DNA of 64,000 nucleotides. Source: Lachnospiraceae bacterium. Its GTDB lineage: Bacteria > Bacillota > Clostridia > Lachnospirales > Lachnospiraceae. Position 1 is the stretch's first letter. Every line of letters begins with the position of its first letter. Where the stretch lies: contig SVDZ01000002.1 of the NCBI GenBank assembly GCA_015057625.1, positions 447,802-511,801 on the forward strand, given 5' to 3'. The position numbers and the translations under genes are program-made. The notes beneath the pieces were generated by a model, which saw only the letters and a list, made by a program, of their open reading frames with translations, had not been told where the DNA came from and did no database searches. Of the stretch, positions 54,017 to 63,090 are shown piece by piece.

Positions 54017-55879
54017 TTATTGATTAATTTGGTTTTTGTTACAGTAGCATCCCCCTGCAAATAAACCAAAATAAATCCAAAATACCGGTGCCGTAACAAT
54101 CATTGAATCATTGACAAATCCCATGAGAATATATCCAATGATTGAGGCAAATAATCCCTGAATAACCATATTTGACAATCTATCATTTTCAAATAAGACA
54201 CTTTTATTGATTATACCACCAATAAGCAAAAATGTAATCATAAAAATCATTCCGATTAAAGCAATTAAACCGGATTCACTCCATATCTGAAGATACCAGT
54301 TATGAGGTTTGTTATAAATTGTATTTATCTTTTTAATATTTGATTTTGCGGCATAATCATTATTGGGAAAAGCCAACACAAAATGGTCCATACCTTCTCC
54401 AATTATCAAGTCACTCATTAAAATAGGCAGAGTTTTAGACCATATATATCCTCTGTTGCTTGCAAAGCCATATATTTTTTTGTCAAAAGCATCTTTTGAG
54501 TCAACTGCTTTTACAAACACGCCTAAAGGACTTAAATACTCATATCCTTTTTCTTTTCTATCTTTTGAAAAATAGAATAATTGTTTATCTATGAAGAATA
54601 TATAACCTTCTATATTTTTCTCTTCTGCTTTGATGGCTGACTTAAAAAATATAACTTTATCAAACCTGCTATCATCTATTTTCTTCGGATTAAAATCATC
54701 AGCATCATTAATTGTAATCATTCCTTTAGAAACTCTATTTATGATTTTAGTTTTTTCTTTTTCAGAAAGATTTCCGGTTTTTACATTTTTCCCTTTTGAA
54801 TCAATAAAAGTGATATCTGCGTCATTCCAGGTAACTGTCACTTCCTCATTATTGATTGACATTATTATGCAATCATCTTTTGTCTCCAACTTTGTTAGGG
54901 AGTAGTTACTCTTTGAATTTACATTTTCCCAACGGAATTTGTCTTTGAGTAAAAATACGGTTGCAATAAATATTAAAATGATACCACAACCTATAAAAAC
55001 ATAGCGTATATTTACTTTCCTCTTTATCAGCAGCATTGTATTAATAATAATTAAAAATAACATAACCACAAGTGCCGCCTTAGAACCGCAGGCTGCAATA
55101 CCTCCGATTACAAAAATCGACGTGATTACATAAATTGACTTAACCCATTTTTGTTTTTCGACTATTATGCCCCCAAAAAGAACAGGCAGTAATAAAACAA
55201 TCATTACACCCACATAATTTGAATTATAGAGAGTTGTATATATCCTGCCCTCATCCGTTATTTTCGCATTTTTCAGATTGCATATGCTTTGTATCACATC
55301 CCATTTAAATGGGTCAATTCCTACCCACTGAAGTATCCCGATAGTGCTTAATATTAGTGCCAGTATTAATGTACTTCTTAAGATATATGTGTAATATTTA
55401 TCTCTGTTTTCATAATCAGCACATATAATCATATATCCGTAATAAAACAATATTCCATAACACAATATTACAAAAAATCCATGAAAGAGATCTTCGCCTC
55501 CAATAAATGCAACTTTTGGATTTTTTGCAAAAACTGCAGAAATCAGCGAAAAAGCAATGTACACAAGTCCACCAATCATAAATTTGTTTGCAAACACTAT
55601 TCTTCGATTGAGCAGTTTATAACAAAGCATAAAAAACATTGCTAAACCGGCTGTTAAAAATAGTGCCTGTTCCTTAGAATGCAAAAATACATCCGGCGCT
55701 ATTCCCTTCACTGAAGCAGTCATTTCTCTGAAATCATTTTCTATTGAAATAATGTCCATATGAACAATTAAAGGAATAAACAATCCTATGATAAGTGGCA
55801 TCATAACTACCAAGGGCGAAAATGGAAGATTTTTTATATTTCTGTTTTTAATCTTATTCTTATTATTGTTCTTTTTCAC
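54017..55879 (-). CDS. Wzy/O-antigen-ligase-like polytopic membrane protein
   Basis: A 620-residue membrane protein with ten or more TM helices. An outward loop at about 315-465 separates the two halves. The Wzy_C-type signature follows: RGYIWSKTLPILMSD, IGEGMDHFVLAFPN, then PHNWYLQIWSESGLIALIG, including the conserved R, GxGxxxF and HNxYL elements. In the family these enzymes polymerise or ligate surface glycans from lipid carriers; substrate unknown. It follows the DUF58 gene by 16 bases, so surface glycan work may be tied to this operon. Confidence 0.82.
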   Translation of the reverse strand: MKKNNNKNKIKNRNIKNLPFSPLVVMMPLIIGLFIPLIVHMDIISIENDFREMTASVKGIAPDVFLHSKEQALFLTAGLAMFFMLCYKLLNRRIVFANKFMIGGLVYIAFSLISAVFAKNPKVAFIGGEDLFHGFFVILCYGILFYYGYMIICADYENRDKYYTYILRSTLILALILSTIGILQWVGIDPFKWDVIQSICNLKNAKITDEGRIYTTLYNSNYVGVMIVLLLPVLFGGIIVEKQKWVKSIYVITSIFVIGGIAACGSKAALVVMLFLIIINTMLLIKRKVNIRYVFIGCGIILIFIATVFLLKDKFRWENVNSKSNYSLTKLETKDDCIIMSINNEEVTVTWNDADITFIDSKGKNVKTGNLSEKEKTKIINRVSKGMITINDADDFNPKKIDDSRFDKVIFFKSAIKAEEKNIEGYIFFIDKQLFYFSKDRKEKGYEYLSPLGVFVKAVDSKDAFDKKIYGFASNRGYIWSKTLPILMSDLIIGEGMDHFVLAFPNNDYAAKSNIKKINTIYNKPHNWYLQIWSESGLIALIGMIFMITFLLIGGIINKSVLFENDRLSNMVIQGLFASIIGYILMGFVNDSMIVTAPVFWIYFGLFAGGCYCNKNQINQ

Positions 55880-55895
55880 AAGTCTTTCCTCTCTG

Positions 55896-56945
55896 TTAAA
55901 TCTCCACTATCACGCATTGTTCTAAATCTTTTATTCCACTGTCATCCTTAAAGTTCTTAGGACACACGTATATTATTTTGGCAAACTGAGTAAATATATT
56001 TAACCTCATAATAGTGTCAGCCACCGATTTTTTGCATTTTCTTGCCTCAGTTTCTAAAACCTCACACCTCATTACATCATACTCTTCCTCTTCGGTTATA
56101 CTTCTCTCCACTACTTTCTCTGAAGAGGTATCCATCCTAAACAGAGTATGTCCTTTTCTATCGTTTTGCAATTCCATACTAATGTTAAGAACAGCTGTAA
56201 GAATATCATTGTTAACATCTCTGTCCTGAATGTCCGAATAATCAAACAAAATCATAATTGAATTGTCATTAGGGCAATCCGCCTCTTTAACCAGAAGATT
56301 TTGAGATTTGGCTGAGAGTTTCCAATGAATATTTTTGATACTGTCCCCCTGACGGTACTCGCGTATCTGCAATATTTCAGAGACATCATTTCCTCTGGTA
56401 TGTTTGTATGTTATATCGCTTCCCTCTGTAAAATAATCAAGTGCATTTTCCCATATCTGTTTTTTCTTTTGAGGATAAATATAATAGTTTCCTCTTGTAT
56501 TCACTTTGATTGAACGATAGGAAAAATCAAACCAGTCAAACACCAGACATTTTTCCACATTCAAATCAATTCTTCCGCAGTACCTGCTGTTTACAGGAAG
56601 CAGATATTCTTCTTTCGATTTTCCCTTTACTGAAAAATCTATTGTTTGTTTATTTTTAGTTCCAAAAACTATATTTTCACAGTAAATAATACTCTGTATA
56701 TGATTTATAGGGAAAATACTTCTGTTTTCCACATTAATTTTAATACAGTTTCTTTTGCTCTTATTATCATATACAATCTCATATAACATATTTAGTTTGT
56801 TGACATTCCACTGGTTTATCAATACAGCAATCATAATTGAAAACATAATTATTACAACAGCCCATAATGTCATTTTTTTATTTGTCCATATATATAACAA
56901 GATTAAAATCAAAAATAAAAATATATATCCTAATCTTTTTATCAT
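55896..56945 (-). CDS. DUF58-domain protein
   Basis: A 349-residue protein with two N-terminal TM helices (about 5-23 and 27-45), a beta-rich part, and the DUF58 core GNDVSEILQIREYRQGDSIKNIHWKLSAKSQNLLVKEAD at about 185-225. A vWA-like end with IMILFDYSD follows. DUF58 proteins are regularly encoded beside MoxR ATPases and transglutaminase-like proteins; their function is thought to lie in complex assembly or envelope maintenance. It sits between the transglutaminase-fold and Wzy-like genes. Confidence 0.88.
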   Translation of the reverse strand: MIKRLGYIFLFLILILLYIWTNKKMTLWAVVIIMFSIMIAVLINQWNVNKLNMLYEIVYDNKSKRNCIKINVENRSIFPINHIQSIIYCENIVFGTKNKQTIDFSVKGKSKEEYLLPVNSRYCGRIDLNVEKCLVFDWFDFSYRSIKVNTRGNYYIYPQKKKQIWENALDYFTEGSDITYKHTRGNDVSEILQIREYRQGDSIKNIHWKLSAKSQNLLVKEADCPNDNSIMILFDYSDIQDRDVNNDILTAVLNISMELQNDRKGHTLFRMDTSSEKVVERSITEEEEYDVMRCEVLETEARKCKKSVADTIMRLNIFTQFAKIIYVCPKNFKDDSGIKDLEQCVIVEI

Positions 56946-56965
56946 TTATAGTATCACCTATCCTT

Positions 56966-59245
56966 TTATTTCAGGCACTTAAGAAACATCATTGACATTT
57001 TTCTGCCAAAACTGATTTCACTCCATTTTTCTTTTACCAGATTATTTGTACATTCAGTTATTTTATCTCTTTCGTTCTCTTTCAGCGGATGAGTACTGAA
57101 TTTTATTCTTTCTAATATTTCCCTTATATCATCAGGAAGTTCATCAAGGATATTAAGTCCTACAAAAGAATAAATGTGTTCCATATATCTGCTGGCTGTT
57201 GCCACTGCAATATAATCATCCTCAGATTTCATCTTTTTCTTTCTGACTGAAACTACAATAAATCTTCGAATCATAATAAACAAAACTAAAATAAATACAA
57301 TTACTGCCAATACTTTTATAAGAATTGATAAAAGCATCTCAAAAGTAATGTGTGTTTTTTTGTCATCATTATTTGACCTTGAACCGCCACCTGAATTATT
57401 TTCATCCTGTTTTTGCTGCTGATTATCCTGAGTGATGGTTTTACTGTTATTATCCTCTTCATAAAACCCGGGTGTCACTTCAACAGGAACAAATCCAAGT
57501 CCGGCAATATATACCTCAACCCATGCGTGAGCATCTTTAGCCGTTATTTCCACCAGATTTTCTCTCTTGGTATTTGGTACCAGATACCCTTCAACATAAC
57601 GAGCAGGAACACCGTAATACCTGAACATCAAAGTTGCTATTGTAGCAAAATGCGGGGAAATTCCTTTTGGTTTATCAATCATAATCTGTCTTAGATAGTT
57701 ATTATCCGGATTGTATTTTGATACATCTTCGCTGTATTCAATCTGATTTTTAAGATAATTTCTTACTGTATAAACTGCATCTCGAACATTGTTATTACAT
57801 GTTGGTATACTGTTTTTTAATATTTCTCTCTCTTCATCCGGAATATCCAAATAGTACTCACTTACAAATCCATGATAGTAATTCTCGGCTGTTTTAAAAT
57901 TGCTTTCATCTTCAGTATTTCCGAAATCACTCTCGAACCAGTTTTGTCTTGGAAACTCTAAATAATTACCATCCTTATAATATAAAATATCATACAGATA
58001 CTCCTTCTCCCCAAACAAATCCTGCTCTATAAAATTCACATCCTGCTTAGGATCAATTAAACCTGACATATCCATAAGATTTTCCGGAACATACTCATAT
58101 TTTTTTGAAGCACTCTGATTTGTTATATGTATGTCAGAACTGATTATTTTATTGAAATCAAGCGTGTCTCCTTCATTTCTTGAATATCCCATATAAAAAG
58201 CCGGCTGAATAAGAGGAAAAAATCCCTGTTCGAGAAACCACTCAATCATACCCTGATTTTGCCCACCATAAATATTTTCTTTGTTATCAGTCCAGCCTTT
58301 TGATGTGTATTGACATCCCACATAACCTTTTAAATGAAGCGGTACAGCTTCCGTCATCTCAGCAACAATCCTTATTTCTTCATTATCAGTATCTACTTTA
58401 TCGAATCTCTTAAACTGTCCTTCAGGATAATCGCTTTTTCCGTATATTATATTACCGGCATTATACTTTATATCATCTTTTAAATCGTCAATATAACGAA
58501 TACCGTTATAATCAACAGCCAGCACAAAAACAGCTGACATTACAATACCAGCCGTCAAAAGTATAATTTCAAAACGCCTCTTTTTTCCTGAATGACTTCC
58601 GTATATATTTGTTGAATAAAATAAAACCAATACGCACAATAAAGAAAGCGCAATCCAGACCGTCTGCTGTTCACCGTTAAACAAAAGATTAATTACTGAG
58701 GCTCCAAGCACAAGATATGCGCAAAAAAAGTACCTGTGCAAAAAGAAGCAAATATTAAATACAACTGTGTATATAGCACAAATAACCATAATTCCAAGTG
58801 CCATATCTATTGATTTGTTCTTAACAGACACAACATATTTAAGATGAGATTCCGCTTTATGCTCGTTTATGTAACTTATTATTTCATTTGAAATCAATGA
58901 AATGCCGTTAACAGTATGAGTAATTGCGATCAAAACTACACCTGCAAAAATCACTGCAAGTGTCAGGGCGATTATCTTTTTATTCTTAGTTCCGTTTACA
59001 ATTATAAACACCACAAAAGAAAATCCCACAATGGCAAACATTCCCGCAAACTTGTTTGCGGAAATATTAAATCCATAGCTAAATCCCAAATAAGCGCAGA
59101 AAAGACTGATAATAGATATGAATACTGTAATAATGCTGTTACACATTCTATTATCTGATAAATCTTGTATTTCTATGCTTATGTCCTCTTTTTTATTATG
59201 TTCAATTTCTGTCTTTTTTCTAAAACTCATTAACTCTTTCATCAT
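56966..59245 (-). CDS. Transglutaminase-fold membrane protein with Ser in place of catalytic Cys
   Basis: A 759-residue protein of the TgpA-like layout: about seven TM helices in 38-245, an external region 246-635 with a transglutaminase-like core at about 485-592, a Gln/Asn-rich linker, and a last TM at 641-661 with a cytoplasmic tail. The core reads PKGISPHFATIATLMFRYYG, where the active-site Cys of the family is S530. The His is kept (H573 in DAHAWVEVY) and the third position is E589 in VPVEVTP. It is therefore probably not a cysteine enzyme. Start overlaps the lipoprotein stop by four bases. Confidence 0.87.
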   Translation of the reverse strand: MMKELMSFRKKTEIEHNKKEDISIEIQDLSDNRMCNSIITVFISIISLFCAYLGFSYGFNISANKFAGMFAIVGFSFVVFIIVNGTKNKKIIALTLAVIFAGVVLIAITHTVNGISLISNEIISYINEHKAESHLKYVVSVKNKSIDMALGIMVICAIYTVVFNICFFLHRYFFCAYLVLGASVINLLFNGEQQTVWIALSLLCVLVLFYSTNIYGSHSGKKRRFEIILLTAGIVMSAVFVLAVDYNGIRYIDDLKDDIKYNAGNIIYGKSDYPEGQFKRFDKVDTDNEEIRIVAEMTEAVPLHLKGYVGCQYTSKGWTDNKENIYGGQNQGMIEWFLEQGFFPLIQPAFYMGYSRNEGDTLDFNKIISSDIHITNQSASKKYEYVPENLMDMSGLIDPKQDVNFIEQDLFGEKEYLYDILYYKDGNYLEFPRQNWFESDFGNTEDESNFKTAENYYHGFVSEYYLDIPDEEREILKNSIPTCNNNVRDAVYTVRNYLKNQIEYSEDVSKYNPDNNYLRQIMIDKPKGISPHFATIATLMFRYYGVPARYVEGYLVPNTKRENLVEITAKDAHAWVEVYIAGLGFVPVEVTPGFYEEDNNSKTITQDNQQQKQDENNSGGGSRSNNDDKKTHITFEMLLSILIKVLAVIVFILVLFIMIRRFIVVSVRKKKMKSEDDYIAVATASRYMEHIYSFVGLNILDELPDDIREILERIKFSTHPLKENERDKITECTNNLVKEKWSEISFGRKMSMMFLKCLK

Positions 59246-59805
59246 TCATCTTCTATGTCTACATAAATATTCAATGTTTCCCCGACATCTTCAAAGGTCA
59301 GTTTTCCATCACCGTTTCCATTTCCGGAGCCATCGCCATCACCGTCTCCGGAGCCTTTACCTTTTCCATTCTTATTTTTACTATCAGAATCACTTTTTCC
59401 TGAATTATTGTTGTTATCTTTTTTATCTTTACTGTCAGGCTTTTTATTATCCGAGTTATTCTTTTTTTCGTTATTATTTGTAATCTGCTCTTTTGTTTCC
59501 TGTTCCTTCGTTTCTTTTTCAGTATCATTTTTTTCCTGTATATGTTCAAAAGTTTCAGGATTCTTTATTGTCTCTTTTTGCTCGTTGCTGTTACTTGATT
59601 CTTTCTCGTCTGTAATAGATTTATTACTTTCATTTTCAATCTCATCTACAATATTGCCACCTGAATTGTTGAGCATACTTTTCTCTGCTTCTTTAAACTT
59701 CATGCTGTTATTCATTTTAAACTTATTGTCTTCCTTTTTGCAGGCTGACATTCCAAACACAAGCACGAAGGACAGTAAAATTAATAATAATTTGTTATAT
59801 TTCAC
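59242..59805 (-). CDS. Low-complexity lipoprotein of the MoxR operon
   Basis: A 187-residue lipoprotein. Lipobox cysteine is C22 (GMSAC). About 100 residues of Glu/Lys/Asn/Ser-rich disordered sequence follow, then a (GD/GN)n run at about 150-167 and a short structured C-terminus (LTFEDVGETLNIYVDIEDE). No domain is recognised. It is coupled to the transglutaminase-fold gene by an ATGA overlap and lies 32 bases from moxR, so it likely belongs to the same envelope complex. Confidence 0.75.
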   Translation of the reverse strand: MKYNKLLLILLSFVLVFGMSACKKEDNKFKMNNSMKFKEAEKSMLNNSGGNIVDEIENESNKSITDEKESSNSNEQKETIKNPETFEHIQEKNDTEKETKEQETKEQITNNNEKKNNSDNKKPDSKDKKDNNNNSGKSDSDSKNKNGKGKGSGDGDGDGSGNGNGDGKLTFEDVGETLNIYVDIEDE

Positions 59806-59837
59806 ACTATCACTCCTGAATTAACAATATAATAATC

Positions 59838-60788
59838 CTAGTACTCTTCCTTATTTCCTGTTATTGAAGGCTCTTTAACCTCCTGCAACATCTTTTCAAT
59901 AAGATTAACAGCAGCATCCTTCTCTCTTCTCAAGGAAGGTGTAAGAATCATTCTGTGCTTAAATACATTTACGATTACATCCTTTATATCTTTTGGAATA
60001 ACATAATCTCTCTCTTCTATAAACGCGTTTGCCTTTGCCATATTTGCAAGTGCTTTAGCTCCTCTAGGGCTGATACCGCACAATATATCTTCACTGTTTC
60101 TTGTGTAATCACATAATCTGGCAATGTAAGTTGCCACCTGAGTACTCAATGTGATTTTTGATATATTTTTTCGCATATTAATTAATTTTTCTTTATTAAG
60201 TACAGCTTTAACCTGATCAATTGGGTTGCTTCCGTCATCTTCAATCAGCATTTCTACCTGTCCTGCCTCATCCGGATATCCCATACTGATTTTCACCATA
60301 AATCTATCAAGCTGAGAATCCGGCAACTGCTGTGTACCTCCGCTGGTAATTGGATTCTGAGTTGCTATAACAATAAATGGTTCCTCCAACATATATGTAT
60401 TGTTATCTACAGTAACTGTCTGCTCGGCCATTACCTCAAGAAGCGCCGCCTGTGTTTTGCTGGATGTTCTGTTAAGCTCATCGGCAAGAAGAATATTGGT
60501 AAATACCGGGCCTTTGATAAATTTCATGGAATTGTTATTCTGCTCGTAAATAGAAAAGCCTAAAATATCACTCGGCATTGTGTCCGGAGTAAACTGAATT
60601 CTCTTTTGGTTAAGTGACATTGCCTTAGACAAGGTCTTTGCAAGAGTTGTTTTTCCAAGCCCCGGATTATCCTCAAGTAAAATGTGTCCCGAGCCCAAAA
60701 TAGCTGTGATAACTTCAAGAATTACATCATCTTTTCCTTTAATTACTTTTTTAATTTCTTTTATAAGCATCTCTATTTCTTTATTCAT
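59838..60788 (-). CDS. MoxR-family AAA+ ATPase
   Basis: A 316-residue AAA+ protein: Walker A NPGLGKTT at 41-48, Walker B ILLADELNRTSSKTQAALLEVMAE, sensor-1 VIATQNP, and GISPRGAKALANMAKA in the lid domain. MoxR ATPases act as chaperones for membrane or secreted complexes and partner with DUF58/vWA proteins, which is the arrangement seen here. AGGAAGTAAGAAAA precedes the ATG. Confidence 0.94.
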   Translation of the reverse strand: MNKEIEMLIKEIKKVIKGKDDVILEVITAILGSGHILLEDNPGLGKTTLAKTLSKAMSLNQKRIQFTPDTMPSDILGFSIYEQNNNSMKFIKGPVFTNILLADELNRTSSKTQAALLEVMAEQTVTVDNNTYMLEEPFIVIATQNPITSGGTQQLPDSQLDRFMVKISMGYPDEAGQVEMLIEDDGSNPIDQVKAVLNKEKLINMRKNISKITLSTQVATYIARLCDYTRNSEDILCGISPRGAKALANMAKANAFIEERDYVIPKDIKDVIVNVFKHRMILTPSLRREKDAAVNLIEKMLQEVKEPSITGNKEEY

Positions 60789-60859
60789 TTTTCTTACTTC
60801 CTTTTTTTTATTTCTTATTGTGTAATTTCGATATCTTTTGTTACTGAGTAGGACTTAAT

Positions 60860-62818
60860 TTACTCAATCGTCACTTCTTTTGATGAAGTCGCAAAATACT
60901 TTTTCTTTCCTTTTGTATTTTTATAATTAGTGCATTCTATCAAATATTTTTCTCCAACGATTGCCCCGGTTATCTCAAGAACAGTATCTTTAATTTTACT
61001 TGAATTAATATTATGTTCCTGTATCAATTTCCCATCTTTTGAAATTTTAACATTGAACATAAAATCCGCTGATTTATTTTCAGGTTCACTGAAATGAATC
61101 TTAATTTTTTTACTGTTTTTCTTCCAGACTGCATACAAAGGTATAGTCTCGTTATGCTTATCTGTCAAATTTTCATTTATAATCTGACCCGGAGAATACA
61201 TCACTTCGGTGCCCGATTTATTCTTACTCCACCCTAAAAACAGGTAGCCCCTCCGTTGAGGAACAATGTCTGATAAGGTGATTGAGTTTCCATATATGCA
61301 ATGTGTACTCGGTATAATGTTATCAGCCGGATTTTCCGTATTATAGTCATACATTATATCGTAAGTATTGTTTTCAATATCTGCATTCAGTATTACAAAT
61401 GGATAATCCTCACTGTTAAACTTCGTTTCTTCTGTATTTACTGTTTTTAATTCTTCTTCATTAAGTGAATTAGAATACTGATATGATTTATCTGAATAGT
61501 GCTGTCCCGTTTCAAGTGGTATATATTCTTCAAATGATATTTCACTTCCTGCCGGCACATCTCCTTTGTTCTTTTTCTTGTCCCCTTTTTGCACAAATAT
61601 TCTGGTATTATTTGAAGTAACTTTTGCATTAGAGCCAAAAAAACCGCTGTCCTCAATCCATTTGAAAACATCATAATTATCGACTACTATTTCTTCGACA
61701 GTTTTATTCTTTGACAATTCAAAACTATCTATATCTTCTATATCATCGTAATCGATTTCAAAATCTAACGCATTCGAAAAAGCTTCTTTGTTTAAGCCTT
61801 CTATAATGTCGTTTCCTTCAAAAGTTATTTTTTTCAATTTACTATTATTACCAAAGGCAAATTTATCTATCGAAGAAACACTTTTTGGAACAATGAATTT
61901 TCTTAAATTACTCTCGAAGAAAGCACCTTTTGATATGGTATTCAATTTTGAGCCTTCTTCAAACTCTATCGTTTTAAGACTATATGTTCCTGCAAAAGCA
62001 TAATCGCCAATTGTTTTCACATTTTTGGGAATAGTTATTTTTTTAATCTCACATCCTAAAAAAGCATTTTCTTTAATATCTTGAATTTGGGATGAAATTA
62101 TAATACTTCCCAATGTAGTGTTGTAAAATGTTCCATAATTAATCATCGACAGATTTGAATTGTTAGAAAAATCAATCTTGTTTATATCACCATTTGAAAA
62201 AACCTCTGTCCCCATTTCCGTAACTGAAGCAGGAATAGTAAAATTCTCTAAAGTACAACCGTCAAATGCATTATCTTCTATTTTTTTCAGATTAGGCGTA
62301 ACCTCAAAAGTCATTTTTTCAGAAATAATATCCTCAAATCCGAATTCTCCTATTTCCATAACTGAAGACGGAACTACGAACTCTCTGACCGTTACCTCTA
62401 CAATTTCAGAATTATAACTACCACTTTTATCTTCCCAAGCGTCCTGAAGATTAACCATATTTCGATTTAAGCACCTATCACATACACAAGACGAAAAAGC
62501 ATTTTCTGAAATTCTGGTGACTGTGTATGTAGTTCCCTGAATACTAAGCTCTGATGGTATGACTAATTTACTTAGATTTTTTATATTTCTTAAAGTCTTT
62601 GGTCTGATAGATACGGTTTTATTATCTTTATCTAAAATATGATAGGCCCATAGCCCATCATCAGATACACCATATTCACTTACAGCAGCAAAGACTCCGT
62701 TAAGGGGTTCAACATATCCCCATGAAAATATAAGTGACATAATAAGACAGCAAGCAATAAATCTTTTATTCAAATGATTATTTTTGGAATGATATTTATC
62801 AATTTTTATTTTAAACAT
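60860..62818 (-). CDS. Secreted BspA-type leucine-rich-repeat protein
   Basis: A 652-residue exported protein with a long-headed signal peptide (about 1-45). BspA-like LRR_5 repeats lie at about 60-375 (units such as KKITIPKNVKTIGDYAF), and an InlB B-repeat/Flg_new domain at about 490-575 contains GYLFLGWSKNKSG and YAVWKKN. It ends with a beta-rich module. It has a CxxC pair near 115-118 (CVCDRC). No sortase signal or anchor is seen. The start at 62818 has GGAGGCAGTT-ATG. Such proteins are adhesins or surface scaffolds. It has a promoter at 62880-62907 and leads the surface operon, though moxR is 71 bases further. Confidence 0.87.
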   Translation of the reverse strand: MFKIKIDKYHSKNNHLNKRFIACCLIMSLIFSWGYVEPLNGVFAAVSEYGVSDDGLWAYHILDKDNKTVSIRPKTLRNIKNLSKLVIPSELSIQGTTYTVTRISENAFSSCVCDRCLNRNMVNLQDAWEDKSGSYNSEIVEVTVREFVVPSSVMEIGEFGFEDIISEKMTFEVTPNLKKIEDNAFDGCTLENFTIPASVTEMGTEVFSNGDINKIDFSNNSNLSMINYGTFYNTTLGSIIISSQIQDIKENAFLGCEIKKITIPKNVKTIGDYAFAGTYSLKTIEFEEGSKLNTISKGAFFESNLRKFIVPKSVSSIDKFAFGNNSKLKKITFEGNDIIEGLNKEAFSNALDFEIDYDDIEDIDSFELSKNKTVEEIVVDNYDVFKWIEDSGFFGSNAKVTSNNTRIFVQKGDKKKNKGDVPAGSEISFEEYIPLETGQHYSDKSYQYSNSLNEEELKTVNTEETKFNSEDYPFVILNADIENNTYDIMYDYNTENPADNIIPSTHCIYGNSITLSDIVPQRRGYLFLGWSKNKSGTEVMYSPGQIINENLTDKHNETIPLYAVWKKNSKKIKIHFSEPENKSADFMFNVKISKDGKLIQEHNINSSKIKDTVLEITGAIVGEKYLIECTNYKNTKGKKKYFATSSKEVTIE

Positions 62819-62879
62819 AACTGCCTCCAATCACTATTATTTCGCGCCACATTCGTTTTTACCTAATAACCTATATACT

Positions 62880-62907
62880 ATTATACTAGATGTTTTTTTC
62901 AACACAA
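62880..62907 (-). promoter_or_regulatory. Promoter of the LRR gene/surface operon
   Basis: Minus strand TTGTGT (62907-62902), 16 bases, TATAAT (62885-62880), 62 bases before the LRR start codon. Confidence 0.55.
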
Positions 62908-62950
62908 AGGGATTTTAAATTTTTTTTATACATGAAGCCTTACGTTATTA

Positions 62951-62979
62951 TTTTCAAAATATGTTATATATGCTAGAAT
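62951..62979 (+). promoter_or_regulatory. Promoter of the ABC-F gene
   Basis: TTTTCA (62951-62956), 17 bases, TAGAAT (62974-62979). It gives a leader of about 105 bases, long for a gene without known attenuation. Confidence 0.45.
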
Positions 62980-63090
62980 ATTGAACGTAGTGTTGCGGAT
63001 TTTAACATTCGCTTTTGCTGAATTTCGAATGCTATATCATTAAGAAATCAGTGGATAAACTAACAATATTATAATTAAGAGGTTATACTA

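Noticed and set aside
59408-59824. A 138-codon plus-strand frame rich in Ser/Leu/Phe over the lipoprotein gene
   Set aside because: Its composition is the mirror of the Glu/Lys/Asn-rich lipoprotein, which has a lipobox, overlap with neighbours and a ribosome site.
62997-63053. A 17-codon GTG-started leader peptide before the ABC-F gene
   Set aside because: No ribosome site precedes the GTG, so I do not call it a gene; kept only as part of the leader observation.
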